The notes under the pieces are model-generated. The model did no database searches, had not been told where the DNA came from, and saw nothing but the letters and a program-made list of their open reading frames with translations. Positions 33,679 to 41,959 of a stretch of DNA of 64,000 nt are shown here, one piece after another. How positions within the stretch are numbered: position 1 is the first letter of the stretch; every line of letters starts with the position of its first letter. The translations under genes were made by a program, and so were the position numbers. The stretch is from Cupriavidus sp. WKF15 (GTDB lineage: Bacteria; Pseudomonadota; Gammaproteobacteria; Burkholderiales; Burkholderiaceae): positions 62,001-126,000 of the forward strand of contig NZ_CP119572.1 of NCBI RefSeq assembly GCF_029278605.1. Reading direction: 5' to 3'.

Positions 33679-33764
33679 GGCGGCAAGCCGCGCCAGTCGA
33701 TCGGCTAAGATACGCGACGCGGCTACGTGCCACGCCCCGCGCCCTTCTATCTCCCGCACCTGTC

Positions 33765-34751
33765 ATGGCTTTTCATTCCCGCTTGCCCGTACTGGCCGCG
33801 CTTGGCGCTGCCGGCCTGATGGCCACAGCGTTGCCCGCTGCAGCCGCCGACAACTACCCGAGCCGCCCGATCCGCATGATCGTCGCCTATCCCACCGGCG
33901 GGATCAGCGATACCGTGGCGCGCGCGCTAGGCGAGCGGCTCTCGGCCCAGATGGGCACCTCCGTGGTGGTCGAGAACAAGGCCGGTGCCGGCGGCAGCAT
34001 CGGCATCGATGCGGTGGCCAAGGCCGCGCCGGACGGTTACACGCTCGGCTTTGCCTCGACCAGCCCGCTCACGCTGAACCCGCATGTGGGCCATGTCAAC
34101 TACGACCCGCAGCGCGATGTGGCGCCCGTCATGAGCGTGATGTACTCGCCGGTGCTGATCGTCGCCACGCCGAGCTTTGCCGGCAAGACGTTCCAGGACC
34201 TCGTCGCACTAGCCAGGGCCAAGCCGGGCTCGGTGCGCTGGGCCACTTCGGGCCTCGGCACGGTTGGCCATGTCGTGCTCGAGCAGGTGAAGGCGAAGTC
34301 GAAGGCCGAGCTGACGCTGATCCCATACAAGGGCGCAGGCCAGCAGATGAACGACGCGCTCGGCGGCCAGTTCGAGGTGATGAGCACCAATGCCAGTCCC
34401 GCTTTGACGCAGCACATGGAGGCTGGCCGGTTGCGCCCGCTCGCCGTGGGCGCACCGAAGCGCATCGAGAGCCTGGCCGGCGTGCCGACGCTCGCGGAAC
34501 TCGGTTACCCGCAGGCGAACCTGACCTCGACCTTTGGCATTTTTGCCCCGGGCAAGACGCCGGCGGCGATCGTCAACAAACTCAACGCCGAACTCAACAA
34601 GGCGCTGGCCGAGCCCGGGGTGCGCGAGCGCCTGCTCAAGGGCGGTGAAGTGCCGACCGGCGGCACGGCCGCGCAGTTCGCCAAGGCCATCCATGACGAA
34701 TCCGTGGAGAACGCCCGCATCGTCAAGGAAGCCGGCATCAAGGCCGACTGA
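33765..34751 (+). CDS. Bug-family tripartite tricarboxylate transporter receptor (solute-binding protein)
   Basis: 328 residues. Signal peptide 1-27 (ending AAA-AD) then the Bug fold with the hallmark NYPSRPIRMIVAYPTGG start, AGAGGSIGIDAVAKAAPDGYTLG and a C-terminal PGVRERL helix. Bug proteins are extremely expanded in Burkholderiales and bind carboxylates or amides for TctAB-type or orphan systems; no tctAB is adjacent. The last 14 bp overlap the convergent response regulator gene. Ligand unknown. Confidence 0.93.
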   Translation: MAFHSRLPVLAALGAAGLMATALPAAAADNYPSRPIRMIVAYPTGGISDTVARALGERLSAQMGTSVVVENKAGAGGSIGIDAVAKAAPDGYTLGFASTSPLTLNPHVGHVNYDPQRDVAPVMSVMYSPVLIVATPSFAGKTFQDLVALARAKPGSVRWATSGLGTVGHVVLEQVKAKSKAELTLIPYKGAGQQMNDALGGQFEVMSTNASPALTQHMEAGRLRPLAVGAPKRIESLAGVPTLAELGYPQANLTSTFGIFAPGKTPAAIVNKLNAELNKALAEPGVRERLLKGGEVPTGGTAAQFAKAIHDESVENARIVKEAGIKAD

Positions 34752-35439
34752 CGCTCTCCACCGGGTCCAGCCGGTTCCCGAGGCCGTAGACGGCGGACAG
34801 CCGTACGCCGTTGTGCGGCCATAGCGCGAGCTTGGTACGGACCCGGGACAGATGGCTGTCGACCGTGCGCGAAGCCGCATCGACGTGATAGCGCCAGACC
34901 TCGTTGACCATGGTCTGGCGCAGCACCAGCGAGCCGAGGTTGCGGAACAGCAGCACGGCCAGGTCGAATTCCTTTGGCGCCAGCGCCACCGGCCGGCCGT
35001 GGACCCATGCGCGGCGGTCGGCCGTGGCGAAGCGGAAGGCGCCGTGGCTGAGATCGCAGGCGTGCGCACCGGCCGGACATGCGCGGCGCAGCAGCGCCAT
35101 CACCCGCGCGGCAAGTTCCGCCATGCCGACGGGTTTGCGCAGATAGGCGTCGGCACCTTCGCCAAGGCAGGCGGCGATATGCAATTCGTCGTCGCTGTCC
35201 CCGAGCAGCATCACCGGCAACTCGTGCCCGAGCGTGCGGCGCACCCATGACAGCACGTCCAGCGCCGAAATGCCCGGCGCATCGCCGTCCAGCAATAGCA
35301 TCTCGAAGGTGCCGGCGCGCAGTGCCTGGATCAGGGACCTGCCGTGGATGTAGCGCGAGCACTGGTGCCCGTTGAGGCGAAGGGTCTGGTCGATGCTGAC
35401 GGCCCGGGTCGGGTCGGCCTCCAAAACGGCAATTCTCAC
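34738..35439 (-). CDS. OmpR-type response regulator, atypical receiver
   Basis: 233 residues. GTG start at 35439 with AGGAG 7 nt upstream; upstream in-frame ATG at 35562 would add an unlikely 41 residues. Receiver about 1-118 (LEADP acidic pair, LLLDGDAPG with the phospho-acceptor Asp, RKPV with the conserved Lys) and winged helix about 135-230 (LAPKEFDLAVLLFRN). The conserved Ser/Thr switch after beta-4 is replaced: LLGDSD. No histidine kinase is nearby. It is a close paralogue of the divergent regulator at 35631, sharing the PKEFDLAVLLFRN helix. It overlaps the Bug gene end. Confidence 0.9.
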   Translation of the reverse strand: MRIAVLEADPTRAVSIDQTLRLNGHQCSRYIHGRSLIQALRAGTFEMLLLDGDAPGISALDVLSWVRRTLGHELPVMLLGDSDDELHIAACLGEGADAYLRKPVGMAELAARVMALLRRACPAGAHACDLSHGAFRFATADRRAWVHGRPVALAPKEFDLAVLLFRNLGSLVLRQTMVNEVWRYHVDAASRTVDSHLSRVRTKLALWPHNGVRLSAVYGLGNRLDPVESVSRP

Positions 35440-35630
35440 GTCGAGTCTCCTGGCGCTTCTGAATGCAGGAAGCCGGCGCAAAGGCCGGCATGGCAGTGCC
35501 CATGGTAGGGACCCGCGTTGCGGCACGGAGTAAACGATTGTTGAAATCCAGTTTTGAGGCACCTCCTATTCTGATGTCCCGGTTCCCGGTTTCTAATTTC
35601 CTCACGCGCAAACGCTGAGGAAGACAGACT

Positions 35631-36338
35631 ATGGGAAAGACGATTGCCTCGCTGGAAGCCGATCCGGTCCATGCGGCACTGGTCCGCAGGATCGTCAATG
35701 AAGCCGGCTATGAATGCGTGAGCTTCAGCCAGAGCCGGCGCCTGCTGCTGGCCTTGCATGACACCGCGTTCGACTTGCTACTGCTCGACTGGCAGATGCC
35801 AGGCATGTCCGGCCGCGAGGTGCTGAGCTGGGTGCGGGGCAATCTCGACCGGCGCATCCCCGTCATCTTCCTTTCCGCTCACAGTGCCGAGGCCGATATC
35901 GTCAGCGCACTGGTCGCCGGCGCAGACGATTACATGGCCAAGCCCGTCCGTGCCGCCGAGTTGGCGGCGCGCATCGGCGCCGTGCTGCGCCGCACCTGTC
36001 CCGGGGACTTTGCGCGCAACGCGCCATTGCGCCTGGCCGGCTATGTATTCGACTGCTCGGCGCGGCAGGCGACGTTCCATGGGCATCCGGTCTGCCTGAC
36101 ACCAAAGGAGTTCGACCTGGCGGTACTGCTGTTCCGCAACGAGGGCCGCATCGTCACACGCGACCACATCATTGCCACGGTCTGGGGCCGCGAGATCTCG
36201 CCGCTGTCACGCACCATCGACACGCATGTGTCGCGTGTGCGCAGCAAGCTGGGACTGCATGCCGAGAATGGACTCCGGCTGACGCCCGTCTATACGCATG
36301 GGTACCGGCTGGAGCTGGCGGAGAGCGAAGCTGCGTGA
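35631..36338 (+). CDS. OmpR-type response regulator
   Basis: 235 residues. Receiver about 1-118: LEADP, LLLDWQMPGMSG (phospho-acceptor Asp), FLSAHS (conserved Ser switch), AKPV (Lys). DNA-binding winged helix about 130-230 with LTPKEFDLAVLLFRNEGRIVTRDHI, SRTIDTHVSRVRSKL and YTHGYRLE. GAGGAAGACAGACT precedes the ATG. No cognate kinase gene in the window. Divergent, 191 bp from its paralogue on the minus strand, so the pair may share or cross-regulate one control region. Target genes unknown; the porin at 36445 is convergent. Confidence 0.92.
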   Translation: MGKTIASLEADPVHAALVRRIVNEAGYECVSFSQSRRLLLALHDTAFDLLLLDWQMPGMSGREVLSWVRGNLDRRIPVIFLSAHSAEADIVSALVAGADDYMAKPVRAAELAARIGAVLRRTCPGDFARNAPLRLAGYVFDCSARQATFHGHPVCLTPKEFDLAVLLFRNEGRIVTRDHIIATVWGREISPLSRTIDTHVSRVRSKLGLHAENGLRLTPVYTHGYRLELAESEAA

Positions 36339-36385
36339 GCTAGTGCCTTGCTGCGCCACCTGCCAAGCATGGTAAACGGCCCGAC

Positions 36386-36414
36386 AATAAAAAAAGGCAC
36401 CCGAAGGTGCCTTT
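36386..36414 (-). terminator. Rho-independent terminator of the porin gene
   Basis: AAAGGCACC-CGAA-GGTGCCTTT forms a 9-bp stem and tetraloop; on the minus strand it is followed by TTTTTTATTG. On the plus strand the T-run is only three, so it mainly serves the porin gene. Confidence 0.9.
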
Positions 36415-36444
36415 CTGCCAAACAGTCAACTGATCGGGAAACGA

Positions 36445-37560
36445 TCAGAAAATGTGGCGGATACCAGCGGCCACGCCGAACTGGTTGTTGGAGCTCGGCA
36501 GTTCGGTGATCGACTGACCCGAAACGTGGTTGTAGTCGGCAGCGCCGTAGACTTGCGTGCGCTTCGACAGCGAGTACTCGGCGATCAGCGCGCCAGTGTA
36601 ACGCTTGCCGCTGGCGGTCGTGCCGTTCACGTTCTGAGCCCAGTCATAGTAGAACGCGCCCGTCACAGCCAGGGCCGGGCTGGCTTGCCAGGTCGTGCCA
36701 GCGTAGGCGATGTTGTCCTTGCGCGGGTTGTTGGCTGCGCCGGCGATAATTGCCGTAGCCGCCGGGGAGCTGATGCTCTGGTTCAGGTTGATGTCAGCTG
36801 CGCCGGTGCGGTCCTTGCCACCCTGGTAGCCCAGGAACAGCTTGAATGCCTGGACCGTGTACTTGCCGCCAACGCCCCAGAACTGCTGCTTGTTGCCAAC
36901 CTGGTCGCGCGATTCCTGGAACACGCCGCCGAAGCCGAACGGGCCGTACTCATACGCGGCGTGAACGCCCCAGTACGGAACCGACGAGCCATTGGAAGTC
37001 GGGGCGCCCGAAGCCTTGGTGAAGCTGCCCGGGGTTTCGCCGAAGGCGTAGCTGGCGCCGACGTCCAGGCCACCGAACTTGCCGCTGTAGTTGACGACAT
37101 TGTTGTTGCGCAGGCGGGCCAGGGTGCCGTACATCCAGGAGTTCTGGAAGTAGTTACCGACGGTCAGAGGATCGTAGTCGCCGAAGAACGCAAATGCTTC
37201 GGAGTTCTGGCGGCCCAGCTTGATCGCACCGAAGTTGCCGCTCAGGCCGACATAGGCTTGACGATTGAACAGCTGGCCGGTCGAGGCGCCGTTCATCTTG
37301 CCGGTGTCGAGGCTGTAACCGTTTTCCAGTTGGAAGATCGCCTTCAGGCCGTTGCCGAGGTCTTCGGCGCCCTTCAGGCCCCAGCGGCTCTGGGTGATGG
37401 CGCCGTCCGTCAGTTCGGTCAGGCCGTGACCCGCAGCGTCGGCGTGGTTGGTATAGCGCAGGCTGACGTCGGCGATGCCGTACAGCGTGACGGAGGTTTG
37501 TGCAAAAGCGGAACCTGCCAGCAGGCTGCCGGCGGCGAGGACGATGGCCGATTTCTTCAT
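36445..37560 (-). CDS. Gram-negative general porin (Omp32-like)
   Basis: 371 residues. Signal peptide 1-20 (MKKSAIVLAAGSLLAGSAFA) and a 16-strand beta-barrel of the Burkholderiales porin family: QTSVTLYGIADVSLRY first strand, SRWGLKGAEDLG, NRQAYVGLSGNFG, and a C-terminal strand AAGIRHIF ending in Phe, the outer-membrane assembly signal. It forms trimeric diffusion pores. AAGGAG lies 4 nt before the ATG at 37560. Monocistronic with a good terminator. Upstream region 37561-37802 is AT-richer than average, as expected for a strong promoter. Confidence 0.95.
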   Translation of the reverse strand: MKKSAIVLAAGSLLAGSAFAQTSVTLYGIADVSLRYTNHADAAGHGLTELTDGAITQSRWGLKGAEDLGNGLKAIFQLENGYSLDTGKMNGASTGQLFNRQAYVGLSGNFGAIKLGRQNSEAFAFFGDYDPLTVGNYFQNSWMYGTLARLRNNNVVNYSGKFGGLDVGASYAFGETPGSFTKASGAPTSNGSSVPYWGVHAAYEYGPFGFGGVFQESRDQVGNKQQFWGVGGKYTVQAFKLFLGYQGGKDRTGAADINLNQSISSPAATAIIAGAANNPRKDNIAYAGTTWQASPALAVTGAFYYDWAQNVNGTTASGKRYTGALIAEYSLSKRTQVYGAADYNHVSGQSITELPSSNNQFGVAAGIRHIF

Positions 37561-37802
37561 GGTGCTCCTTTTCTGTTCTGTTCTGGTCTCCGCCGGATCA
37601 CGGCGGGGCACGGGGTCTACGTTTCCTGTAAACGCCGCGAAAATTTAACAAAACGTCAGAGCGAAGGACACAAATACGCGTGGGAGGCCGGATTCGAGCA
37701 GGATTTTGGTGCAAATCCGTTGTCTGGCCGCTACACAATACCGTGTTGGTGCGTTGCACCAGCATCGGACACTAGTTGGTCGTGTGGGGAGGGAGGAAGC
37801 GA

Positions 37803-37837
37803 CACCGGCGCCCCCTTGCTGCAAGGGGGCGCCGGTG
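37803..37837 (-). terminator. Long hairpin downstream of minE
   Basis: Perfect 16-bp stem (37803-37818 with 37822-37837) with a 3-nt loop, 18 bp after the minE stop. It is followed on the minus strand by TCGCTTCCTCCC rather than a T-run; likely the 3' end of the min operon transcript. Confidence 0.65.
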
Positions 37838-37854
37838 GGGGCAGGACTGGCGAA

Positions 37855-38109
37855 TCAGCCCTGGGGGATCTCGATCTTGACTTCGAGCACTTCCAGGTTG
37901 TCCTGGCGCTCGAGGCTCACGCGCAGGTCCTGGTCACTGATCTTGACGTACTTCGAGATCACGGCGACCAGCTCGCGCTGCAGGGCCGGCAGGTAGTCGG
38001 CCGGGGCCGAATGGCCCGTGCGTTCATGGGCCAGGATGATCTGCAGCCGCTCCTTGGCGACCGAGGCCGATTTCTTCTTTTCCCCCAGCAGGAAGGACAG
38101 GATCGACAT
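37855..38109 (-). CDS. minE: Cell division topological specificity factor MinE
   Basis: 84 residues. N-terminal anti-MinCD amphipathic segment ([23 protein letters not shown]) and C-terminal dimerisation domain ([19 protein letters not shown]). MinE stimulates MinD ATPase at the membrane and drives pole-to-pole oscillation so that the septum forms at midcell. Last gene of minC-minD-minE, 24 bp after minD; a 16-bp hairpin follows. Confidence 0.98.
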   Translation of the reverse strand: MSILSFLLGEKKKSASVAKERLQIILAHERTGHSAPADYLPALQRELVAVISKYVKISDQDLRVSLERQDNLEVLEVKIEIPQG

Positions 38110-38133
38110 GGGGATGAGTCCTCCGTACTTGTT

Positions 38134-38949
38134 TTACTTGTTGCCGAAGATGCGCGACAGCAGGCCAGGCTTCTGGTAGTCCGTGAAGCGCATCGGCTTG
38201 TCCTTGCCCAGGAAGCGGTCCACCACGTCGCCGTAGGCGTCCGCCACGTCGCTACCTTCCAGGTGGATGGCGGGCGTGCCCTGGTTGGACGCGTGCAGCA
38301 CGGCCTCGGATTCGGGAACCACGCCGATCAGCTTGATGCGCAGGATTTCCTGGATGTCGGTCAGCGACAGCATCTCGCCGCCGTGCACGCGCTTGGGGTT
38401 GTAGCGCGTGATCAGCAGGTGTTCCTTGATCGGCTCGCCGCCTTCGCTGGCGCGCTTGGTCTTGGAGGCCAGGATGCCCAGGATGCGGTCCGAGTCACGC
38501 ACCGAGGACACTTCCGGGTTGGTCACGATCAGCGCCTCGTCGGCGAAATACATGGCCATCAGCGCGCCCGACTCGATGCCCGCCGGCGAGTCGCAGACGA
38601 TGTACTCGAAGTTCATGTCGACGAGGCCCTTGATGACCTTCTCGACGCCGTCCTTGGTCAGCGCGTCCTTGTCGCGCGTCTGCGAGGCCGGCAGGATGAA
38701 CAGGTTCTCGCACTTCTTGTCCTTGATCAGGGCCTGGTTCAGGTTGGCTTCGCCCTGCACCACGTTGATCAGGTCATACACCACGCGGCGCTCGCAACCC
38801 ATGATCAGGTCGAGGTTGCGCAGGCCGACGTCGAAGTCGATCACGGCCGTCTTGTGGCCGCGCAGGGCCAGGCCCGCGGCAAAGCTGGCGCTGGTGGTGG
38901 TCTTGCCGACGCCTCCCTTGCCGGAGGTCACAACGATGATTTTTGCCAT
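38134..38949 (-). CDS. minD: Septum site-determining ATPase MinD
   Basis: 271 residues. Deviant Walker A KGGVGKTTTS at 11-20, switch regions DFDVGLRN and CDSPAGIE, and a C-terminal amphipathic membrane-targeting helix (KPGLLSRIFGNK). ATP-bound dimers recruit MinC to the membrane and are released by MinE. Middle gene of the min operon, 67 bp after minC. Length and motifs are fully typical. Confidence 0.98.
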   Translation of the reverse strand: MAKIIVVTSGKGGVGKTTTSASFAAGLALRGHKTAVIDFDVGLRNLDLIMGCERRVVYDLINVVQGEANLNQALIKDKKCENLFILPASQTRDKDALTKDGVEKVIKGLVDMNFEYIVCDSPAGIESGALMAMYFADEALIVTNPEVSSVRDSDRILGILASKTKRASEGGEPIKEHLLITRYNPKRVHGGEMLSLTDIQEILRIKLIGVVPESEAVLHASNQGTPAIHLEGSDVADAYGDVVDRFLGKDKPMRFTDYQKPGLLSRIFGNK

Positions 38950-39016
38950 GGCTCTTTGGTCCGTAATTAGGTTGAAGCTTGCGCTGCAGTAATTCAGGTG
39001 GTGACTGGTCGCCGGA

Positions 39017-39817
39017 TCATTTGAACCGGATGGCTTCCAGAATCAGTTTTTCATCGGCCAGGCGAACCTGGGCGGTCTTGCCGAGCACGTCGGCCGGCAG
39101 CGTCTGCTCGGCCGTGCGATAGATGCCGGCAATGGAAATCAGTTCGGGTTCCATGCACGTGCTGAAGATGCGCGCGCTGGTGTTGCCCTTCACGCCCGCC
39201 AGCGCGCGGCCGCGCAGCGGGGCATAGACATGGATGTTGCCTTCGGCGATCACCTCGGCGCCGTAGCTGACCACGTCCATGATGACCACGTCGCCCTGCG
39301 CGTAGACCTGCTGGCCCGAGCGCAGCGGCTTGTCGATCAGGATGGTCTGGGTCTGCTGGATGGCGGCCTTGACGGCGGCTTCGGTGGCGGACTGGGCAGC
39401 GGTGCGGGCCGCTTCCTCGCGCGCGGCCTGTTCGGCGGCGGCTTTTGCCAGGGCGCGTTCGGCAGCCTCGACGGCTTCTGCCGATTCCCGCAGGCCGCGG
39501 CGGCTCTGGCTGTCAAGCAACGGCAGGCCGAAGCGCTGCGCCCACTCGTGCTGGCCAGGGCGCGCGACCACGCCGATCGCACGGGCCTTGAGCGTCGCCA
39601 GCGTGCCGATCACCGTGTCGAGAGAGATCTCATCGTCACTTTCAAGCGCGCGCAGGTCCAGCGCAATCACGTCATTGGAGAAGAAATCGGGGGTGGCTTC
39701 GAACCGGGAGAGCAGGTCGTCTCGCAGTGCAGCCATGTCGGCGGTCTGGAGGGCGAGAAGGAGGGCGTCTACATTGCCACTGCGCAGCTCGAAGCGTGGC
39801 GATTTCTTCTGTGACAT
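39017..39817 (-). CDS. minC: Septum formation inhibitor MinC
   Basis: 266 residues. N-terminal FtsZ-binding domain (about 5-105), an Ala/Glu-rich helical linker (about 120-160, likely coiled), and the C-terminal beta-helix that dimerises and binds MinD (SGQQVYAQGDVVIM, AEGNIHVYAPLRGRALAG, PELISIAGIY). The ATG at 39817 gives the family start MSQKKSPRFELR; the frame extends to 39910 without support. Its ribosome site is weak. First gene of minCDE, divergent from corA across 198 bp. Confidence 0.95.
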   Translation of the reverse strand: MSQKKSPRFELRSGNVDALLLALQTADMAALRDDLLSRFEATPDFFSNDVIALDLRALESDDEISLDTVIGTLATLKARAIGVVARPGQHEWAQRFGLPLLDSQSRRGLRESAEAVEAAERALAKAAAEQAAREEAARTAAQSATEAAVKAAIQQTQTILIDKPLRSGQQVYAQGDVVIMDVVSYGAEVIAEGNIHVYAPLRGRALAGVKGNTSARIFSTCMEPELISIAGIYRTAEQTLPADVLGKTAQVRLADEKLILEAIRFK

Positions 39818-40015
39818 AGCCGGGTGACCGTGGAAATGCCACATTCTAACTGCGTCTTCGGTGCGAACTGTAACAAATAGGCCGACTTTATCCCCAGGTG
39901 CCGCACGCAATCCATTGGACGCGCAGAAGTGGTGCCGGCGGCAGCGCGATCAGGCCGTCCAGACGCTCGTCACGTCACCTTGTTACGATTGCGCCATCTG
40001 CAGAGGGGAGCCGTC

Positions 40016-40987
40016 ATGGGTGCGATCGTCAATTGTGTGGCTTACCGGGCAGGCAAGCGGCTCGGCACCGTTGGCATTGAAGAGATTCCGCAGGCGCTCA
40101 GCGTGCCAGGCACCTTTGTCTGGCTGGGCCTGCACGAACCGGACCTGTCTCTGCTGCGCCAGGTGCAGCAGTCATTCGGATTGCACGACCTGGCGGTGGA
40201 AGATGCGCTTGACGCACACCAGCGGCCCAAGCTGGAGGCCTATGGCGACTCGGTGTTTGTGGTGCTGAACACTGCCCAGCTCGTTGGGGACGAGGTCGTG
40301 GTAGGCGAAACCCACTTGTTTGTCGGCCCCAACTATGTGGTCTCGGTGCGACATGGCGCCAGCAGCACTTACGCGCCGGTGCGCGAGCGCTGCGAGCATG
40401 ACCCGCAGGGTCTGGCCAATGGCCCGGGCTATGTGCTGTATGCATTGATGGATTTCGTGGTCGACCACTACCTGCCGATCGTAACGCGGCTCGAGGACAC
40501 TTTCGCTGAACTGGAGCAGGGCATCTTCCGCGACGAATTCGACCGCGCGGCGATCGAGCGCCTCTATCAGATCAAGCGGCAAGTGCTGCGCCTGCGCAAT
40601 GCGGTGAATCCGGTCGAGGATATCTGCAGCCAGCTCATCCGCCTGCACGAAGAGCTTGTGCCGAAGGAACTGCGCGCCTATTTCCGCGATATCGAGGACC
40701 ACGCGAGCCGTCTGGTGCGCACGCTCGACGTCGTGCGCGAAATGCTGACCACCGCCGTCCAGGTCAACCTGGCCCTGGTCACGGTCAGGCAGAACGAGGT
40801 GGTCAAGCGTCTCGCCGGCTGGGGCGCCATCCTGGCGATCCCGACGGTGGTGTTCAGCCTCTACGGCATGAATTTCTCGTTCATGCCAGAGCTCAAGTTC
40901 CACTACGCGTACCCGGTTGTGATCGGCGTAACAGTCGTCGCGTGCGGCGGACTATGGCGGCGTTTGCATCGCGCCGGATGGATCTGA
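40016..40987 (+). CDS. corA: CorA-family magnesium/cobalt transporter
   Basis: 323 residues. Large N-terminal cytosolic funnel domain, long stalk helix, and two C-terminal membrane helices with the selectivity motif YGMNF (about 286-290) between them. Pentameric channel for Mg2+ (also Co2+/Ni2+) uptake. GGGGAG lies 5 nt before the ATG at 40016, so the open frame back to 39929 is ignored. Monocistronic. CorA paralogues are common in metal-rich-habitat Cupriavidus; which ion this one prefers is not evident. Confidence 0.92.
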   Translation: MGAIVNCVAYRAGKRLGTVGIEEIPQALSVPGTFVWLGLHEPDLSLLRQVQQSFGLHDLAVEDALDAHQRPKLEAYGDSVFVVLNTAQLVGDEVVVGETHLFVGPNYVVSVRHGASSTYAPVRERCEHDPQGLANGPGYVLYALMDFVVDHYLPIVTRLEDTFAELEQGIFRDEFDRAAIERLYQIKRQVLRLRNAVNPVEDICSQLIRLHEELVPKELRAYFRDIEDHASRLVRTLDVVREMLTTAVQVNLALVTVRQNEVVKRLAGWGAILAIPTVVFSLYGMNFSFMPELKFHYAYPVVIGVTVVACGGLWRRLHRAGWI

Positions 40988-41037
40988 GGGGGCTTATTAG
41001 TTGTATGGATTTCCTTCTGTGATTTTTTTGGTTGTTG

Positions 41038-41055
41038 ATTATTCGCTTGAATAAT
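41038..41055. promoter_or_regulatory. Dyad upstream of the Sel1-repeat gene
   Basis: ATTATTC-GCTT-GAATAAT is a perfect 7-bp inverted repeat in an AT-rich patch of the corA-Sel1 gap, about 83 bp before the Sel1 start. Either an operator or part of a promoter; upstream of it TTTTTTT could end corA transcripts. Confidence 0.35.
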
Positions 41056-41137
41056 TGCGCCATCGTCATTGGCTTCCGGGCCGCATCGCCGCCTCCTACA
41101 CTGGATTCAAGAAGGCCCAGCGCATCCGGAGTCCGCC

Positions 41138-41887
41138 ATGCCACTAGCCCGCCCCTCGCTCTGGCCCGCCGCAACAGCCGGCCCGGCCCCTCGTCGTGCG
41201 CTGGCCATTGCCCTCTTGGCAATCGTGCTGGCTATCTGCCCCAGCGTCCTGGTCCAGGCCACGCCCGCGCCTGCCCAGCCGGCCCAGGCGCAGACCCGCG
41301 AAGCGCTCGCCGCCTATGAGGCCGGGGCGTTCGATACCGCGCTCCGTGGCTTTGCCGCCGCGGCGCGGGGGGGCAACCGGCTAGCCCAGTTCAACTACGC
41401 CATGATGCTGCTGCGCGGCGAGGGTACGGCGCCCAAGCCGCAGGAGGCACTGGTCTGGTTGCGCAAGGCTGCCGACAACCAGATGACACACGCGCAGTTC
41501 ACGCTTGGTGACCTGTACGAGCGCGGCGAGCTGGTGCCACGTTCGCTGGAAGAGGCCAATCGCTGGTATGAGCGCGCCGCGCAGGGCGGCCATGTGCAGG
41601 CGCAGATGGCGCTGGCCACCAACTACTTCACCGGCCGCGGCATGTCCCGCGACTATGCCAAGGCGTTCGAGTGGTACAGCCGCGCCGCCAGCGCGGGAGA
41701 CGGCGGGGCCCAGTACATTGTCGGCAGCTACTACGAGCGCGGCGAACCCGGCGTGGTGGGCAAGGACATCGAACAGGCCAAGATCTGGTATGCACGCTCG
41801 GCGGCCCATGGCGATCCGGGCGCGCTGGCCAAGCTGCGCTCGCTGCTGGAGGAGTCCGTGCGCGCGAAGGCCGGCGGCTCGATGTGA
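41138..41887 (+). CDS. Sel1-like (TPR-type) repeat protein, exported
   Basis: 249 residues. Signal peptide (about residues 20-44, hydrophobic LAIALLAIVLAICPSV) then about five Sel1 repeats (about 35 residues each; patterns GNRLAQFNYAMMLLRGEG, THAQFTLGDLYERG, VQAQMALATNYFTGRG, GGAQYIVGSYYERG). Sel1 proteins are scaffolds for protein interactions, here in the periplasm. The ATG at 41138 has CCGGAG 6 nt upstream. It ends 72 bp before the transglutaminase-DUF2126 gene on the same strand, so it may belong to that operon as a partner protein, which is inference. Confidence 0.85.
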   Translation: MPLARPSLWPAATAGPAPRRALAIALLAIVLAICPSVLVQATPAPAQPAQAQTREALAAYEAGAFDTALRGFAAAARGGNRLAQFNYAMMLLRGEGTAPKPQEALVWLRKAADNQMTHAQFTLGDLYERGELVPRSLEEANRWYERAAQGGHVQAQMALATNYFTGRGMSRDYAKAFEWYSRAASAGDGGAQYIVGSYYERGEPGVVGKDIEQAKIWYARSAAHGDPGALAKLRSLLEESVRAKAGGSM

Positions 41888-41959
41888 GCGGCCGGAGAGG
41901 GAACAAGTCTTGCTTGAGGCAGGGCGACACCAATCGCAGCAACCGCCTGGGAGGGCGCC

